Shown piece after piece: positions 32,486 to 41,455 of a stretch of 64,000 nucleotides of DNA. The translations under genes were made by a program, and so were the position numbers. The notes under the pieces were generated by a model, which had not been told where the DNA came from, ran no database searches, and saw nothing but the letters and a program-made list of their open reading frames with translations. The stretch comes from an uncultured Bacteroidales bacterium (lineage in GTDB: Bacteria > Bacteroidota > Bacteroidia > Bacteroidales > UBA932): positions 1 through 64,000 of the forward strand of contig CAMHKQ010000008.1 of the NCBI GenBank assembly GCA_946185745.1. Reading direction: 5' to 3'. The stretch's first letter is position 1; every line of letters starts with the position of its first letter.

Positions 32486-34546
32486 ATGAAACAGACAGTC
32501 ACACTCCTATGTGCAGCGCTATTGTTGTTGCCTTTTGGCTGCACCCCCGAGGACATTCCCGGCGGAGCCGATGACACCACCGAAGAAGAAGTTCTGCCCG
32601 CAGAAGCAGGCCTTTCCTGGTCCGTATCGGCTTGTTCCGTGAGCCTGGCCGCTGTCGCCTCGTTCACCTCCCCCACTCTCACCAATCCCCACGGACTGGA
32701 CATCACTTACACCTCGTCCGACACGAGTGTCGCCACCATAAGCGCTGACGGCACCCTCACCATTCTGGCGGCCGGAACCACCACCATCACTGCCACATCC
32801 GAAGCCACCGAGGCCTATCTTGCAGGCAGTGCAAGTTACAATCTCACAGTCATTTCCTCCGATTCCGCCGACGACGGCGCCATCAACACCACTTTCGCAT
32901 CTTCGGGAGACACCTCTTCCGACGACGATATCTCCAATACCGAATTCTCCCGCCTCGTAACGGTCAGCTTCTCCTCCGGAGGGGCCACAGTCACCGGCTA
33001 TACCGCCGTTGCCGACGTGATGGACGTTGCCATCAACGGCAATCAGGTCACAGTCAACTACACCGGCAGCGAGAACGTTGTGTACAAGCTGACTGGCACG
33101 GCGGCTGACGGCTTCTTCAAGCTCTACAGCAAGAAAAAGCAGGCCCTCTGGCTCAGCGGCGTCAGCATTGCCAACAGCAGCGGCGCAGCCATCAACAACC
33201 AGAGCGGCAAGCGCACCTTCGTCTATGTCGAGGGCAGCAACACTCTGGCCGACGGCGCTTCCGCGGCCTACAGCACCACCGGCGACGAGGACATGAAGGG
33301 CGTGTTCTTCTCGGAAGGGCAGCTCATCTTCTCTGGCAGCGGCTCGCTTACTGTCACGGCCAACAACAGCAAGGAGAAATCGGGCATCGTGTCCGACGAC
33401 TACATCCGCATGATGGCCAGCCCCAGCGTCACGGTTTCCGCAGGCAGCGGCGCCGGCCACGGGCTGAAGACCAACGACTACGTGCAGCTTTCCGACGGTA
33501 ATCTTGAAGTCACCACCACCGGCGCCACGAAGAAGGCCATCACCACCGACGGCTATGTGCTCGTGGAAGGCGGCACCTCGGTCATCAACGTGAGCGGCGG
33601 CGTGGCCTACGACTCCGGAGATGCCGAATACAAGGGCTCAGCCGGCATAAAGGCCGACAATTACTTCGGCATGACGGGCGGCAGCGTGACCATTACCAAC
33701 ACCGGCGCCGGAGGCAAGGGCCTGAGCGCAGGCAGCGAGGATTTCGAGGGGGATATCGCCGACAGCTTCATCAGCGGCGGCAGCCTCAGCATCACCACCA
33801 CCGGCAGCGAGACCAATGACGTGTCGGCCAAGGGAATCAAGATCGGCTGGGCCACGAAGGTCAACGGCAAGGTGACCGCCAGCGCCGGCAACCTCTACAT
33901 CTCCGGCGGCAGCGTCAGCGTGAAGGCCGAGAAGTGCGAAGGCCTTGAAGCCAAGGGAGACCTCGTAATCTCCGACAACGCCGAGGTGTATGTAGTATCC
34001 ACCGGAGACGACGCCATCAACTGCCAGGGCGAACTGGACGTGACGGGCGGTTATGTATACGCCTTCTCCAGCGCCAACGACGCAATGGACGCCAACCACG
34101 ACCTGAAGATTTCCGGCGGTTATGTGTTTGCCGTCACCACCTGTGGAGCGCCGGAAGTAGCCCTCGATGCGAACACCGAAGATGGCTACAAGCTGTATAT
34201 CACCGGCGGCGTGGTGGTGGCCTACGGCGGCCTGGAGGGCGGTTATTCCGCTTCCAACACCGTCTACAGCATGAACTGCACGGCCGACGGCTGGAACGCC
34301 CTGTACGACGGCAGTTCATTCATAGCCGCCTTCAAGGCTCCTGCGGGAGTATCCAACGTTGCGGTGTGCGCCCCGGCGCTGAAAAAGGGCTACAAAGGCG
34401 TGAGCGTGGGCGGCGCCACCTATGCCGGCGGCACCTGGGCCACTTCGTCCATTTCGGGCGGCTCAGCCGTGAGCCTCGGCACCTACACGGGTGGCGGCGG
34501 CCCGGGCGGCGGAAATCCTCCCGGCGGTGGCCCCGGTGGCCATTGA
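32486..34546 (+). CDS. Cthe_2159-type carbohydrate-binding lipoprotein with Ig-like domain
   Basis: Surface or periplasmic lipoprotein (signal MKQTVTLLCAALLLLPFGC). A bacterial Ig-like domain (about residues 40-125; DITYTSSDTSVATISADGTLTI) precedes a long beta-helix of the Cthe_2159 family (about 160-640), with repeated units such as DDYIRMMASPSVTVSAGSG and GDDAINCQGELDVTGG. That family binds polygalacturonate and calcium. The C-terminus is glycine/proline-rich (GGGGPGGGNPPGGG). ATG 32486 is preferred to 32462 because it begins the signal peptide directly. Polysaccharide binding is inferred from the family. Confidence 0.75.
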   Translation: MKQTVTLLCAALLLLPFGCTPEDIPGGADDTTEEEVLPAEAGLSWSVSACSVSLAAVASFTSPTLTNPHGLDITYTSSDTSVATISADGTLTILAAGTTTITATSEATEAYLAGSASYNLTVISSDSADDGAINTTFASSGDTSSDDDISNTEFSRLVTVSFSSGGATVTGYTAVADVMDVAINGNQVTVNYTGSENVVYKLTGTAADGFFKLYSKKKQALWLSGVSIANSSGAAINNQSGKRTFVYVEGSNTLADGASAAYSTTGDEDMKGVFFSEGQLIFSGSGSLTVTANNSKEKSGIVSDDYIRMMASPSVTVSAGSGAGHGLKTNDYVQLSDGNLEVTTTGATKKAITTDGYVLVEGGTSVINVSGGVAYDSGDAEYKGSAGIKADNYFGMTGGSVTITNTGAGGKGLSAGSEDFEGDIADSFISGGSLSITTTGSETNDVSAKGIKIGWATKVNGKVTASAGNLYISGGSVSVKAEKCEGLEAKGDLVISDNAEVYVVSTGDDAINCQGELDVTGGYVYAFSSANDAMDANHDLKISGGYVFAVTTCGAPEVALDANTEDGYKLYITGGVVVAYGGLEGGYSASNTVYSMNCTADGWNALYDGSSFIAAFKAPAGVSNVAVCAPALKKGYKGVSVGGATYAGGTWATSSISGGSAVSLGTYTGGGGPGGGNPPGGGPGGH

Positions 34547-34557
34547 CGGCTACCGGG

Positions 34558-36282
34558 TTACAGAAACTGTTTCTGATTCAGGAATTCCCAGATCCGGTCG
34601 AGCCAGTTGTAGCTTCCGGTTCCCGGAGAGGCAGTATGCTGGAAGCAGTGTTCGCGCGTGGCGAGGGTGTGCAGTTCGCTCTGTACGCCCATCGCCCGCA
34701 TTTTTTCCCAGGCCTTCACCGAGTTCATCGAGGCCCAGCCGTCGGCATCGCCGTGGATGAAAAGCATAGGGGCGGTGTCGAGGTCGAAGCTGAACTCCGG
34801 CGCCAGCACGGCCGAATCGTCGTTCCCGCCGGTGGTGTTATATTCATCCTGTCCGTCGGTGAGCGCATAGGCCGGATAGATGCCAATCCCCCACTGAACC
34901 TTGCAGGAAAGGGTGTCGAGCTCGTCGACCGACAGGTAGGAGGCGTGCCGCGACGAGGTGACTCCCATGAGCGTGAGATGCCCTCCGGCAGATGAGCCCA
35001 TGATGCCTATGCGGTCGGGATCCAGGCCCAGCGCAGGTGCTTCGCTGCGCACGATGCGCACCGCGCGCTGCAGGTCCTGCCAGGCGGTGGTATGCTTCGC
35101 CAGCGGTGCGGCGGGCCGGGGAGTGCGGTATTTCATGGTTACGACGGTGACGCCCTTGGCGTTAAGGTAACGGCGCGCCGGGGCCACTTCGAATCCGTCC
35201 GGGCCGTTGCCCATGTAGCTGCCTCCGGAATAGATGATCTGGATGGCGCGGGTGGTGGGATTGCTCGGAATGTGCCATTCGATGTAGGGTTCGCACTGGT
35301 TCTCCTGGCGGTCCGGCATCTTTCCTTCCGGCCAGACGGGCTCCTTCCTGTAAAGGGCGCGGTCTTCGTCGGAGGCGAAGCGATTCATTATCTCGACTTC
35401 CGGGGCCACCGGGCCGAGATATCCCATCTGGGTCATGAACTCCACGGCGCGGCCGAAGCCGAAGGCGCCGTGCCCTTTGTCCGGATAGAGGTGCAGTTCG
35501 GCAGGCACTCCCATGCGGCGCAACTGCCTGTAAACCAGGGTGGAGCCGTTCGGGGAATAGGGATCTTCGCCGCCGTGGTGCATGCAGATGGGGCATGTGT
35601 GCGAGTCGAATTTGAAGATGCGGCTCAGGGTGACGTCGGCGCCGTAGCCCTGGCGGGTTGCAGGCGTGCCCTCCCCGCCGTCGGAAGTGACGTATGCGGG
35701 GGCGTTGGCGACCGCCCAGTTGAGATGGCAGGGCAGTTTGTCGAGCTTGTCTATCGGTGCGTAAGCGGGAGTTTCGCTGCTGGTGGCGAGCAGCAGGGTG
35801 AGATGCCCCCCGGCCGACATTCCTATTGCGCCTATCTTTTCGGGGTCGAAGCCGCGCTTTGCCGCCTGGCTGCGTATCATGCGCACCGCACGCTGCCCGT
35901 CTTCCCAGGCCGTCTGATAATATGGGATGCCCTCCGGGCGGGACGTGCGGTAGACGAGCTTCACGCACTGCACTCCCAGGGCGGTGAGCTCCTTGTGCCA
36001 CATCTCCACCAGGCCGACATCGCAGCAGTTGTAATAGCCGCCCCCGGAGATGAGTATCATGCATGCCCCGTTCGGGTTCGACGGTTTTTCGTACCATTCG
36101 ATGAACGGCATGCGATGCTCGTCGGGCTTGAAGCCCGGAGCCTCCGACACGTCGGTCATCTCGGCTATCTGGTGGGGCTGACGGTCGGGCATGCTCTCGA
36201 GCCCGGGCCATAGCGCCTGGCGTTCCCATGCACCCAGGTGCACCGAAACGAATATAAGCAGCAGGGCAAATATCTTTCTCAT
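34558..36282 (-). CDS. Secreted double-domain alpha/beta-hydrolase (esterase)
   Basis: Two tandem BD-FAE/acetyl-xylan-esterase-like domains after a signal peptide (FALLLIFVSVHLGA). Domain 1 has nucleophile GMSAGGH, Asp in HHGGEDPYS and His in DKGHGAFG. Domain 2 has GSSAGGH, Asp in HGDADGW and His in TREHCFQH. Both copies share GGGYY/GGSYM oxyanion segments and the IEWY/IEWH entry, so they arose by duplication and both look active. The gene follows an O-acylation pair (MBOAT and SGNH proteins) by a few bases, suggesting that this enzyme removes or edits the ester groups they add, or acts on dietary esterified glycans. Confidence 0.78.
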   Translation of the reverse strand: MRKIFALLLIFVSVHLGAWERQALWPGLESMPDRQPHQIAEMTDVSEAPGFKPDEHRMPFIEWYEKPSNPNGACMILISGGGYYNCCDVGLVEMWHKELTALGVQCVKLVYRTSRPEGIPYYQTAWEDGQRAVRMIRSQAAKRGFDPEKIGAIGMSAGGHLTLLLATSSETPAYAPIDKLDKLPCHLNWAVANAPAYVTSDGGEGTPATRQGYGADVTLSRIFKFDSHTCPICMHHGGEDPYSPNGSTLVYRQLRRMGVPAELHLYPDKGHGAFGFGRAVEFMTQMGYLGPVAPEVEIMNRFASDEDRALYRKEPVWPEGKMPDRQENQCEPYIEWHIPSNPTTRAIQIIYSGGSYMGNGPDGFEVAPARRYLNAKGVTVVTMKYRTPRPAAPLAKHTTAWQDLQRAVRIVRSEAPALGLDPDRIGIMGSSAGGHLTLMGVTSSRHASYLSVDELDTLSCKVQWGIGIYPAYALTDGQDEYNTTGGNDDSAVLAPEFSFDLDTAPMLFIHGDADGWASMNSVKAWEKMRAMGVQSELHTLATREHCFQHTASPGTGSYNWLDRIWEFLNQKQFL

Positions 36283-36286
36283 AGTA

Positions 36287-37681
36287 TTAATTCGGCTGAA
36301 TGGGTTCGCAGGCGAGGATTCCGTTGATGGTGACTTCCTTCTTGAAGAACATCATGTAGAGGTTGTGATGGAGCGGGAAAATGGTGCGGCTGTGGGGGAT
36401 GTCTATCCTTACCAGGTCGCGCTCGCCTCCGAAGGTGATGTCGCACGCCAGGCTCAATCCCGCATACTCATTTTCCGGCGAAGTCTTGAGAATCAGCACG
36501 TTGGACTGATTGTCCCGGCAGAAATCAGCCTCTGCGACAACAGAGCCTTCCGGCAGGGAAAGCTGCCTCGCGGTCTCGTCGCCCGGCAGGGGGGAATGGT
36601 TCTCGAAATAGCCTTCCTGGCCGTAGAACATCCTCGCCCAGCGCTGTTCCTTCATGCGGTCGGGAAGGAGGCCGGGGAATTCGGAGTCGATGGCCGCGGC
36701 CAGGATGTAAGTGGCGACGAGCGAGCCATGATGGGTCATGTGCTGGTTGGGGGAATAGGTATTCTCGAAGCATTCCGGCGTGAACAGGCTGTCGAAGCGG
36801 CCCTGGTAATCGAGCCAGAATACCTTCTCGGGTTCCAGCAGTTCGGCCACGGCCTTGTGCCGTACTTCATGGTCTTTTATGTGCTTGCTGTAAACCGGCA
36901 GTGAAATGAAGACAGGGGTTACGCCGTTCTTGCGGCAGAGTGCAATTATCTTCTTTACATAGCGGGCATGCTGTTTCCCCACTTTGAAATCCGTCTCCAC
37001 GAGCGGCGCCCCCTCCTTTTCGTAGCGGTCCAGCACGTTCTGCTCGATGCCGGTATTGAAACGGACGTAACGACCCAGATAAAGGCCTTCGTCTTTTTTG
37101 TGCTTCTTCGCAAAAGCAATGTTGTCCTTTATCTGCTTTTGGTCGCGGAAGATGAAGGAATGATTGCGCACCGTGGTGGAAAGAGCCTCCAGCCAGTGGT
37201 CGGGAGCGAACAGGACGGGGAGCGAACACAGCTTCTGCCACACGTTCCTGCGCGCCGCATAGCTCTTGAACTGGTCGGAAAGATACTGTCCCCTGAGGTC
37301 ATGGTTATTGCCGTCGTAAATGGTGAAGGTCTCAATCACCGCGATTTCCGGCTTCGTGCGGGTGAGAGCCTCCTTGAGGCAGTAATAGGAGTCGACTATG
37401 TTGGTGCCGGGAGACGCCAGCACGAAACAGGTGGCGTCCAGCGCGTTGGAAAGGTGGTTGGGATTGAGTCCCGTGTACATGCGGGAATTACCCACGAGCA
37501 CCACGTCCACCTTGTCGTGCCTGGTCAACTCGTAGAAAGCTTTCCACTTCTTTTCGGTGTGGTTGTTTACCCTGTCGGCCTCGAACCAGCCCTTGCGGTC
37601 GGAAAAAGCCAGGACGGCGCAGACAATCGCGGAAAACAGCAGTGCCTTGAGCAGGAAAGCGGGGAAAGTCTTCTTTTTCAT
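36287..37681 (-). CDS. SGNH/AlgX-like protein partner of MBOAT
   Basis: 464 residues with an N-terminal membrane/signal segment (about 8-26). VDVVLVGNSRMYTGLNPNHL carries the G-N-S motif of SGNH-type acyltransferase/hydrolase folds; the family places this next to MBOAT genes as the periplasmic acetyl-transferring subunit (AlgJ/AlgX, DltD-like). A second block, THHGSLVATYILAAAIDS, may contain the catalytic His. The gene starts 3 bp after the MBOAT stop. The acylated polymer is not known. Confidence 0.7.
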   Translation of the reverse strand: MKKKTFPAFLLKALLFSAIVCAVLAFSDRKGWFEADRVNNHTEKKWKAFYELTRHDKVDVVLVGNSRMYTGLNPNHLSNALDATCFVLASPGTNIVDSYYCLKEALTRTKPEIAVIETFTIYDGNNHDLRGQYLSDQFKSYAARRNVWQKLCSLPVLFAPDHWLEALSTTVRNHSFIFRDQKQIKDNIAFAKKHKKDEGLYLGRYVRFNTGIEQNVLDRYEKEGAPLVETDFKVGKQHARYVKKIIALCRKNGVTPVFISLPVYSKHIKDHEVRHKAVAELLEPEKVFWLDYQGRFDSLFTPECFENTYSPNQHMTHHGSLVATYILAAAIDSEFPGLLPDRMKEQRWARMFYGQEGYFENHSPLPGDETARQLSLPEGSVVAEADFCRDNQSNVLILKTSPENEYAGLSLACDITFGGERDLVRIDIPHSRTIFPLHHNLYMMFFKKEVTINGILACEPIQPN

Positions 37682-37684
37682 GGC

Positions 37685-39118
37685 TCAGAACTGGAAATAA
37701 ATGAATGCGTTGTCGCTGCCGTTGCCGTAGATGCCGAGGTAGAGGATGGCCAGGACAAGCAGCAGGTACACGGCCCAGCGCAGCACCGCGCTGCCACCGA
37801 AGAACCGTGCCTCCACCTGCTCTTCCCTGTTTTTGGTGAGCAGTTCAATGAGCATCAGCCCCGCAAGGAGCAGGACCGCGAAGAAGAATTCTGCCTTCGG
37901 GAGACCGAAGGAGTAAAGGGCATCCGCGCCGCCGAACCCGAGGTTACCGAACATCGTCATTGCCTGCGGGAAGCTTTCGGCGCGGAAGAATATGAGGGAC
38001 AGGGCCCACAGTCCCACTACCAGAAAACAGCTGAAGACCTTTCCGAGGGTGTTTTTCGGGTTGAGCCCGAGGAGCTTGTCGAAGACTATCAAGAAGATGC
38101 CGTTGAGCGCGCCCCAGGCCACGAAGGTCCAGGATGCGCCGTGCCAGAGCCCGCTCACCAGGAACACTATGAAGAGATTGAGCATCGTGCGGGCCTTTCC
38201 GCGACGGTTGCCGCCGAGCGGGATATACAGGTAATCCCTGAACCACGACATGAGAGTCATGTGCCAGCGGCCCCAGAAGTCCTTGAAATTCACGGCCAGA
38301 TACGGCCTGTTGAAGTTGCGGTGCAGGTCGAACCCGAACAGCTTCGCCGTCCCGACCGCAATCTGCGAGTAGGCGGAGAAGTCGAGATAGAGCTGGAAGG
38401 TGAAGAACAGCACGGCCACGAGGCTCGGGAGCCCTGCTGCCGCGGCCGGATTGCCGTAGACTCCGTCCACGTAGACAGCGAGCCTGTCGGCTATCACCAT
38501 CTTTTTGAATAGGCCGGCCGCAATGGCGAAAACCCCCTCCCGGGTACGGTCGTAATCGAAGGGTTTCAGCTCATGGAACTGGGGCAGGAGGTCCTTCGCC
38601 CTCTCGATGGGGCCCGCAACCAGCTGCGGGAAGAAGGCGATGAAGGCGAAGAAGGCCACGATGTCGTCGTCAGGCTCGAAGCGCCCGTAGTATATGTCCA
38701 GCGAGTAGCTGAGCCCCTGGAAAATATAGAAGCTGATTCCGACGGGAAGGATGATGTTCAGCGGGGTGAGGGACACGTTGGCGCCGAACAGCCCCAGGAG
38801 GTCGGCGAAGCTGCCGATGAAGAAGTTGCAGTACTTGAAGAACGCCAGCACCCCAAGGTTCACCACAAGGCAGACGACCAGCCACGATTTGCGTCTCCGC
38901 TGTTCCGCCGAACGGTAAATGGCCCTTCCGCAGAAATAATTCACCGCGGAGACGAAGATGATCAGAAAGAGGAGCTTCCAGTTCCAGCTTCCGTAGAAGA
39001 TGTAGCTCACGACGAGCAGGAACCAGTTACGGCGCTTTACTTCCTTCCCGAAAAACAGGGTGTACAGGAGGAAGGTGAGCGTCAGGAAAATAATGAATGA
39101 CAGGGAGTTGAACAGCAT
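37685..39118 (-). CDS. MBOAT family O-acyltransferase
   Basis: Polytopic membrane-bound O-acyltransferase of the AlgI/DltB type, 477 residues with about ten membrane segments. The conserved catalytic His is H326 in SGLWHGASWTF, and RPYLAVNFKDFWGRWHMTLMSWFRDYLYIPLGGNRRG is the family signature loop. It passes acyl groups from cytoplasmic donors across the membrane to an extracytoplasmic transferase, here probably the SGNH protein encoded next. It begins one base after trmB ends, within a long housekeeping operon. Confidence 0.88.
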   Translation of the reverse strand: MLFNSLSFIIFLTLTFLLYTLFFGKEVKRRNWFLLVVSYIFYGSWNWKLLFLIIFVSAVNYFCGRAIYRSAEQRRRKSWLVVCLVVNLGVLAFFKYCNFFIGSFADLLGLFGANVSLTPLNIILPVGISFYIFQGLSYSLDIYYGRFEPDDDIVAFFAFIAFFPQLVAGPIERAKDLLPQFHELKPFDYDRTREGVFAIAAGLFKKMVIADRLAVYVDGVYGNPAAAAGLPSLVAVLFFTFQLYLDFSAYSQIAVGTAKLFGFDLHRNFNRPYLAVNFKDFWGRWHMTLMSWFRDYLYIPLGGNRRGKARTMLNLFIVFLVSGLWHGASWTFVAWGALNGIFLIVFDKLLGLNPKNTLGKVFSCFLVVGLWALSLIFFRAESFPQAMTMFGNLGFGGADALYSFGLPKAEFFFAVLLLAGLMLIELLTKNREEQVEARFFGGSAVLRWAVYLLLVLAILYLGIYGNGSDNAFIYFQF

Positions 39119-39889
39119 TTACCGGGTATGTTGGAAGGAACGTCTGGAGCTGTCGAGCCGTCTCCAGTCGGCGGCGTCGAACCCCTCGGGATGGAGGAAG
39201 GGGCCGTCGTGGTCTATGTTGAATTTGAGGTAGGTGATGGGAACCCCCTGTTCCAGGAACATCTTTTCGTAGAAGGTCTGGACTTCCTTCACTTCGGGGG
39301 CGATGCCGGCGTTTCCGGCGCCGTAGAGGTCGGTAGTGCACGCGAGGGTTTCGAGCCGGTTGAGTTCTATTACGGCCCGGGTGTACTCGTGGAGGAAGAG
39401 GCTGTCGGTCTTCAAGTGGACGGGACCGCCCCTCTTCAGGAATTTGCGGTAACGTTCCAGGAAAACCGGGGAGGTGAGGCGGCTGTTTTCGCTTTTGGGC
39501 TGGGGGTCGGAGAAGGTAAGCCAGATTTCGGACACCTCGTCCGGGGCGAAAAAGGCCGTGATGAGCTCTATCCTGGTGCGGAGGAAGGCCACGTTGGGCA
39601 GCTTCTCCTCGGTGGCGGTCTTTGCCCCGCGCCACAGCCTTGCTCCCTTGATGTCCACTCCGATGAAGTTCCTGTCGGGATTGCGGCGGGCGAGCTCGAG
39701 GGTGTACTCCCCTTTTCCGCATCCGAGCTCCAGCACTATGGGAGCCTTGTGCGAGGCGAACCAGTTCCCTTTAACCGGGTGGTCGCGCATATGCTCGTAG
39801 CCGTCGGGGACCACCTCCTCCGTGCTTGGCTGGAGCAGGCACGGGAACGTCTCGTTCTCGGCGAATTTGCGAAGTTTACCGTGTCCCAT
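39119..39889 (-). CDS. trmB: tRNA (guanine-N7)-methyltransferase TrmB
   Basis: Forms m7G46 in tRNA variable loops. The SAM-binding motif is LELGCGKGEYTLELARRNPDRNFIGVDIKG; the catalytic/substrate loop reads FSDPQPKSENSRLTSPVFL, as in Bacteroidota members where FPDPWPK of E. coli is replaced. 256 residues, normal length. Its start overlaps the end of gldH by 14 bp. Confidence 0.93.
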   Translation of the reverse strand: MGHGKLRKFAENETFPCLLQPSTEEVVPDGYEHMRDHPVKGNWFASHKAPIVLELGCGKGEYTLELARRNPDRNFIGVDIKGARLWRGAKTATEEKLPNVAFLRTRIELITAFFAPDEVSEIWLTFSDPQPKSENSRLTSPVFLERYRKFLKRGGPVHLKTDSLFLHEYTRAVIELNRLETLACTTDLYGAGNAGIAPEVKEVQTFYEKMFLEQGVPITYLKFNIDHDGPFLHPEGFDAADWRRLDSSRRSFQHTR

Positions 39890-40310
39890 TGCGCTTGCAG
39901 ATCAGGCCGATTCCGCGGAGCCCGGCCGGCGGGTCGACAGGCCGCACCGAGACGGTCCAGGAACCGGGAGATGAAGGTTTCACGCCGCTCCGGTAGAGCG
40001 AGGCGCCGATTTTCCCGCCGTATGGCAGGTAAACGGTTTCGGAAAGGGCGGGAGTGATTGCGCCGGCTTCTTTCCAGGCGACTTCAAGGCCCATGGAAGA
40101 CGAAGCGCGGACGGTCCCCATTACGGGAGCGTCCACCTTCGTGAAGAGGGAAATGTCGTAGGTCGAGAGGGAATCGTTCAGGTCCAGCACGAACTCGTAT
40201 ACGCCGTTCTCCGCCATGTCGGCCCGCACGAACTCTTCGAACGAGGCCGGCTCGCTGCATGCGGAAAGTGCCGCAATCAGGGCGCAGAGAACGGTGGCAC
40301 GCCTATTCAT
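39876..40310 (-). CDS. gldH: Gliding motility lipoprotein GldH family
   Basis: 144 residues with a lipobox (LIAALSACSEP). The mature part (GVYEFVLDLNDSLSTYDISLFTKV, ETVYLPYGGKIGASLYRSGVKPSSPGSWTVSVRP) matches the GldH pattern. Its place between ricT (PSP1) and downstream genes is the conserved Bacteroidota gene order. Non-gliding Bacteroidales also keep gldH, so motility is not implied. I use ATG 40310 (MNRRATVLCAL); the longer frame would overlap ricT by 140 bp. Confidence 0.75.
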   Translation of the reverse strand: MNRRATVLCALIAALSACSEPASFEEFVRADMAENGVYEFVLDLNDSLSTYDISLFTKVDAPVMGTVRASSSMGLEVAWKEAGAITPALSETVYLPYGGKIGASLYRSGVKPSSPGSWTVSVRPVDPPAGLRGIGLICKRNGTR

Positions 40311-41454
40311 CGGCCTTGCCCTTTGAACCGTTTTTCCTGCCTCCGCGGGAGCGTTTTTTCTTGCGCTTGCGCGGCGCGTCGAAACGCGAGATGGAGTCGT
40401 CGCCCACCGCCGTAACGAATTCAGGGCCTGAGGGTTCCGGTTCAACCTTGAGCGAATCGGGCTTGCGGCCGTTGCGGTTCATGCGGATGATCTCCATGAC
40501 ATCGGAGGCAGCCAGCGGGAAAAGGTCGGAATCGGCGCTCTTGTCGTACGAGAAGTACATTATTTCGCGGAGGATGTCGGTCTTGCGGAGGTATGCCAGG
40601 CCGTCCTTGAACTCGAGGGGCTCCTGCACGCGCGGGATGCGGGTCTGGGCGTCCTGATAGGAGGCGACCTCATAATTGAGGCAGCATTTCAGCTTGCCGC
40701 ACTGGCCAGCGAGTTTCTGCGGATTGAGCGACAGGTCCTGAACCCTCGCAGCCGCCGTGGAGATGCTCCTGAAGCGGGAGATGTAGCGCGCACAGCAGAG
40801 CTCCCTGCCGCAGATGCCCAAGCCGCCTATGAGGCCGGCTTCCTGGCGGGCGCCTATCTGCTTCATTTCGATGCGGATGCGGAACTCCTCGGCGAACACC
40901 TTGATGAGCTGGCGGAAATCGACGCGGCCGTCAGCTATGTAGTAGAAGATGGCCTTGGAACCGTCTCCCTGGAACTCCACGTCGCCTATCTTCATGTCGA
41001 GGCCCATTTCCGCCGCGATCCGGCGGGCCTGAATCATGGTGTCCTGCTCGCGGGCGATTGCGGACTGCCACTTCTCAACGTCGTTCTGCTTGGCCTTGCG
41101 GTAGATGCGCTTGAATTCGATCACGGAAGGGTCGAGCCCCTTGGCCTTCATCTGCCTGGCCACCAGCGGGCCTTCGAGGGTGACTATGCCGAGGTCGCAG
41201 CCTGTGGCAGCCTCGACTATGACCATGTCGCCGAGCTTGACATTCTGCCCGGAAGCGTTGACGTATATGCCCTTGCGGGTGTTCTTGAAACGTACCTCGA
41301 AGAGGTCGGCCCCGGTCTGGTCGGGAACGCCCTTGAGGTAGTTGTAGTCACAAAGCTTGCAGCAGCCTTCCCGGTAGGTATATTCCACTTCCCCAGTGGA
41401 GGAATCGGTCGTGGCCACTACGCCGCGGTTGCAGTCGATGTCTCTCTTTTCCAT
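40303..41454 (-). CDS. ricT: PSP1 domain protein RicT
   Basis: 383 residues of the PSP1/RicT family. Cys-rich signature segments are visible: CCKLCDYNYLKGVP near the N-terminus, then CGRELCCARYI and CGKLKCCLNYE, which bind Fe-S clusters in the Bacillus RicAFT complex. The C-terminal tail is very basic (RKRKKKRSRGGRKNGSKGKADE), suggesting nucleic acid binding. In Bacteroidota it is always near holB and gldH. Its exact role here is unknown; in Bacillus it acts in mRNA maturation. Confidence 0.85.
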   Translation of the reverse strand: MEKRDIDCNRGVVATTDSSTGEVEYTYREGCCKLCDYNYLKGVPDQTGADLFEVRFKNTRKGIYVNASGQNVKLGDMVIVEAATGCDLGIVTLEGPLVARQMKAKGLDPSVIEFKRIYRKAKQNDVEKWQSAIAREQDTMIQARRIAAEMGLDMKIGDVEFQGDGSKAIFYYIADGRVDFRQLIKVFAEEFRIRIEMKQIGARQEAGLIGGLGICGRELCCARYISRFRSISTAAARVQDLSLNPQKLAGQCGKLKCCLNYEVASYQDAQTRIPRVQEPLEFKDGLAYLRKTDILREIMYFSYDKSADSDLFPLAASDVMEIIRMNRNGRKPDSLKVEPEPSGPEFVTAVGDDSISRFDAPRKRKKKRSRGGRKNGSKGKADE

Positions 41455-41455
41455 C

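Noticed and set aside
36968..38512. 514-codon plus-strand frame opposite the MBOAT and SGNH genes
   Set aside because: Antisense shadow; Glu/Gln-rich with no motif.
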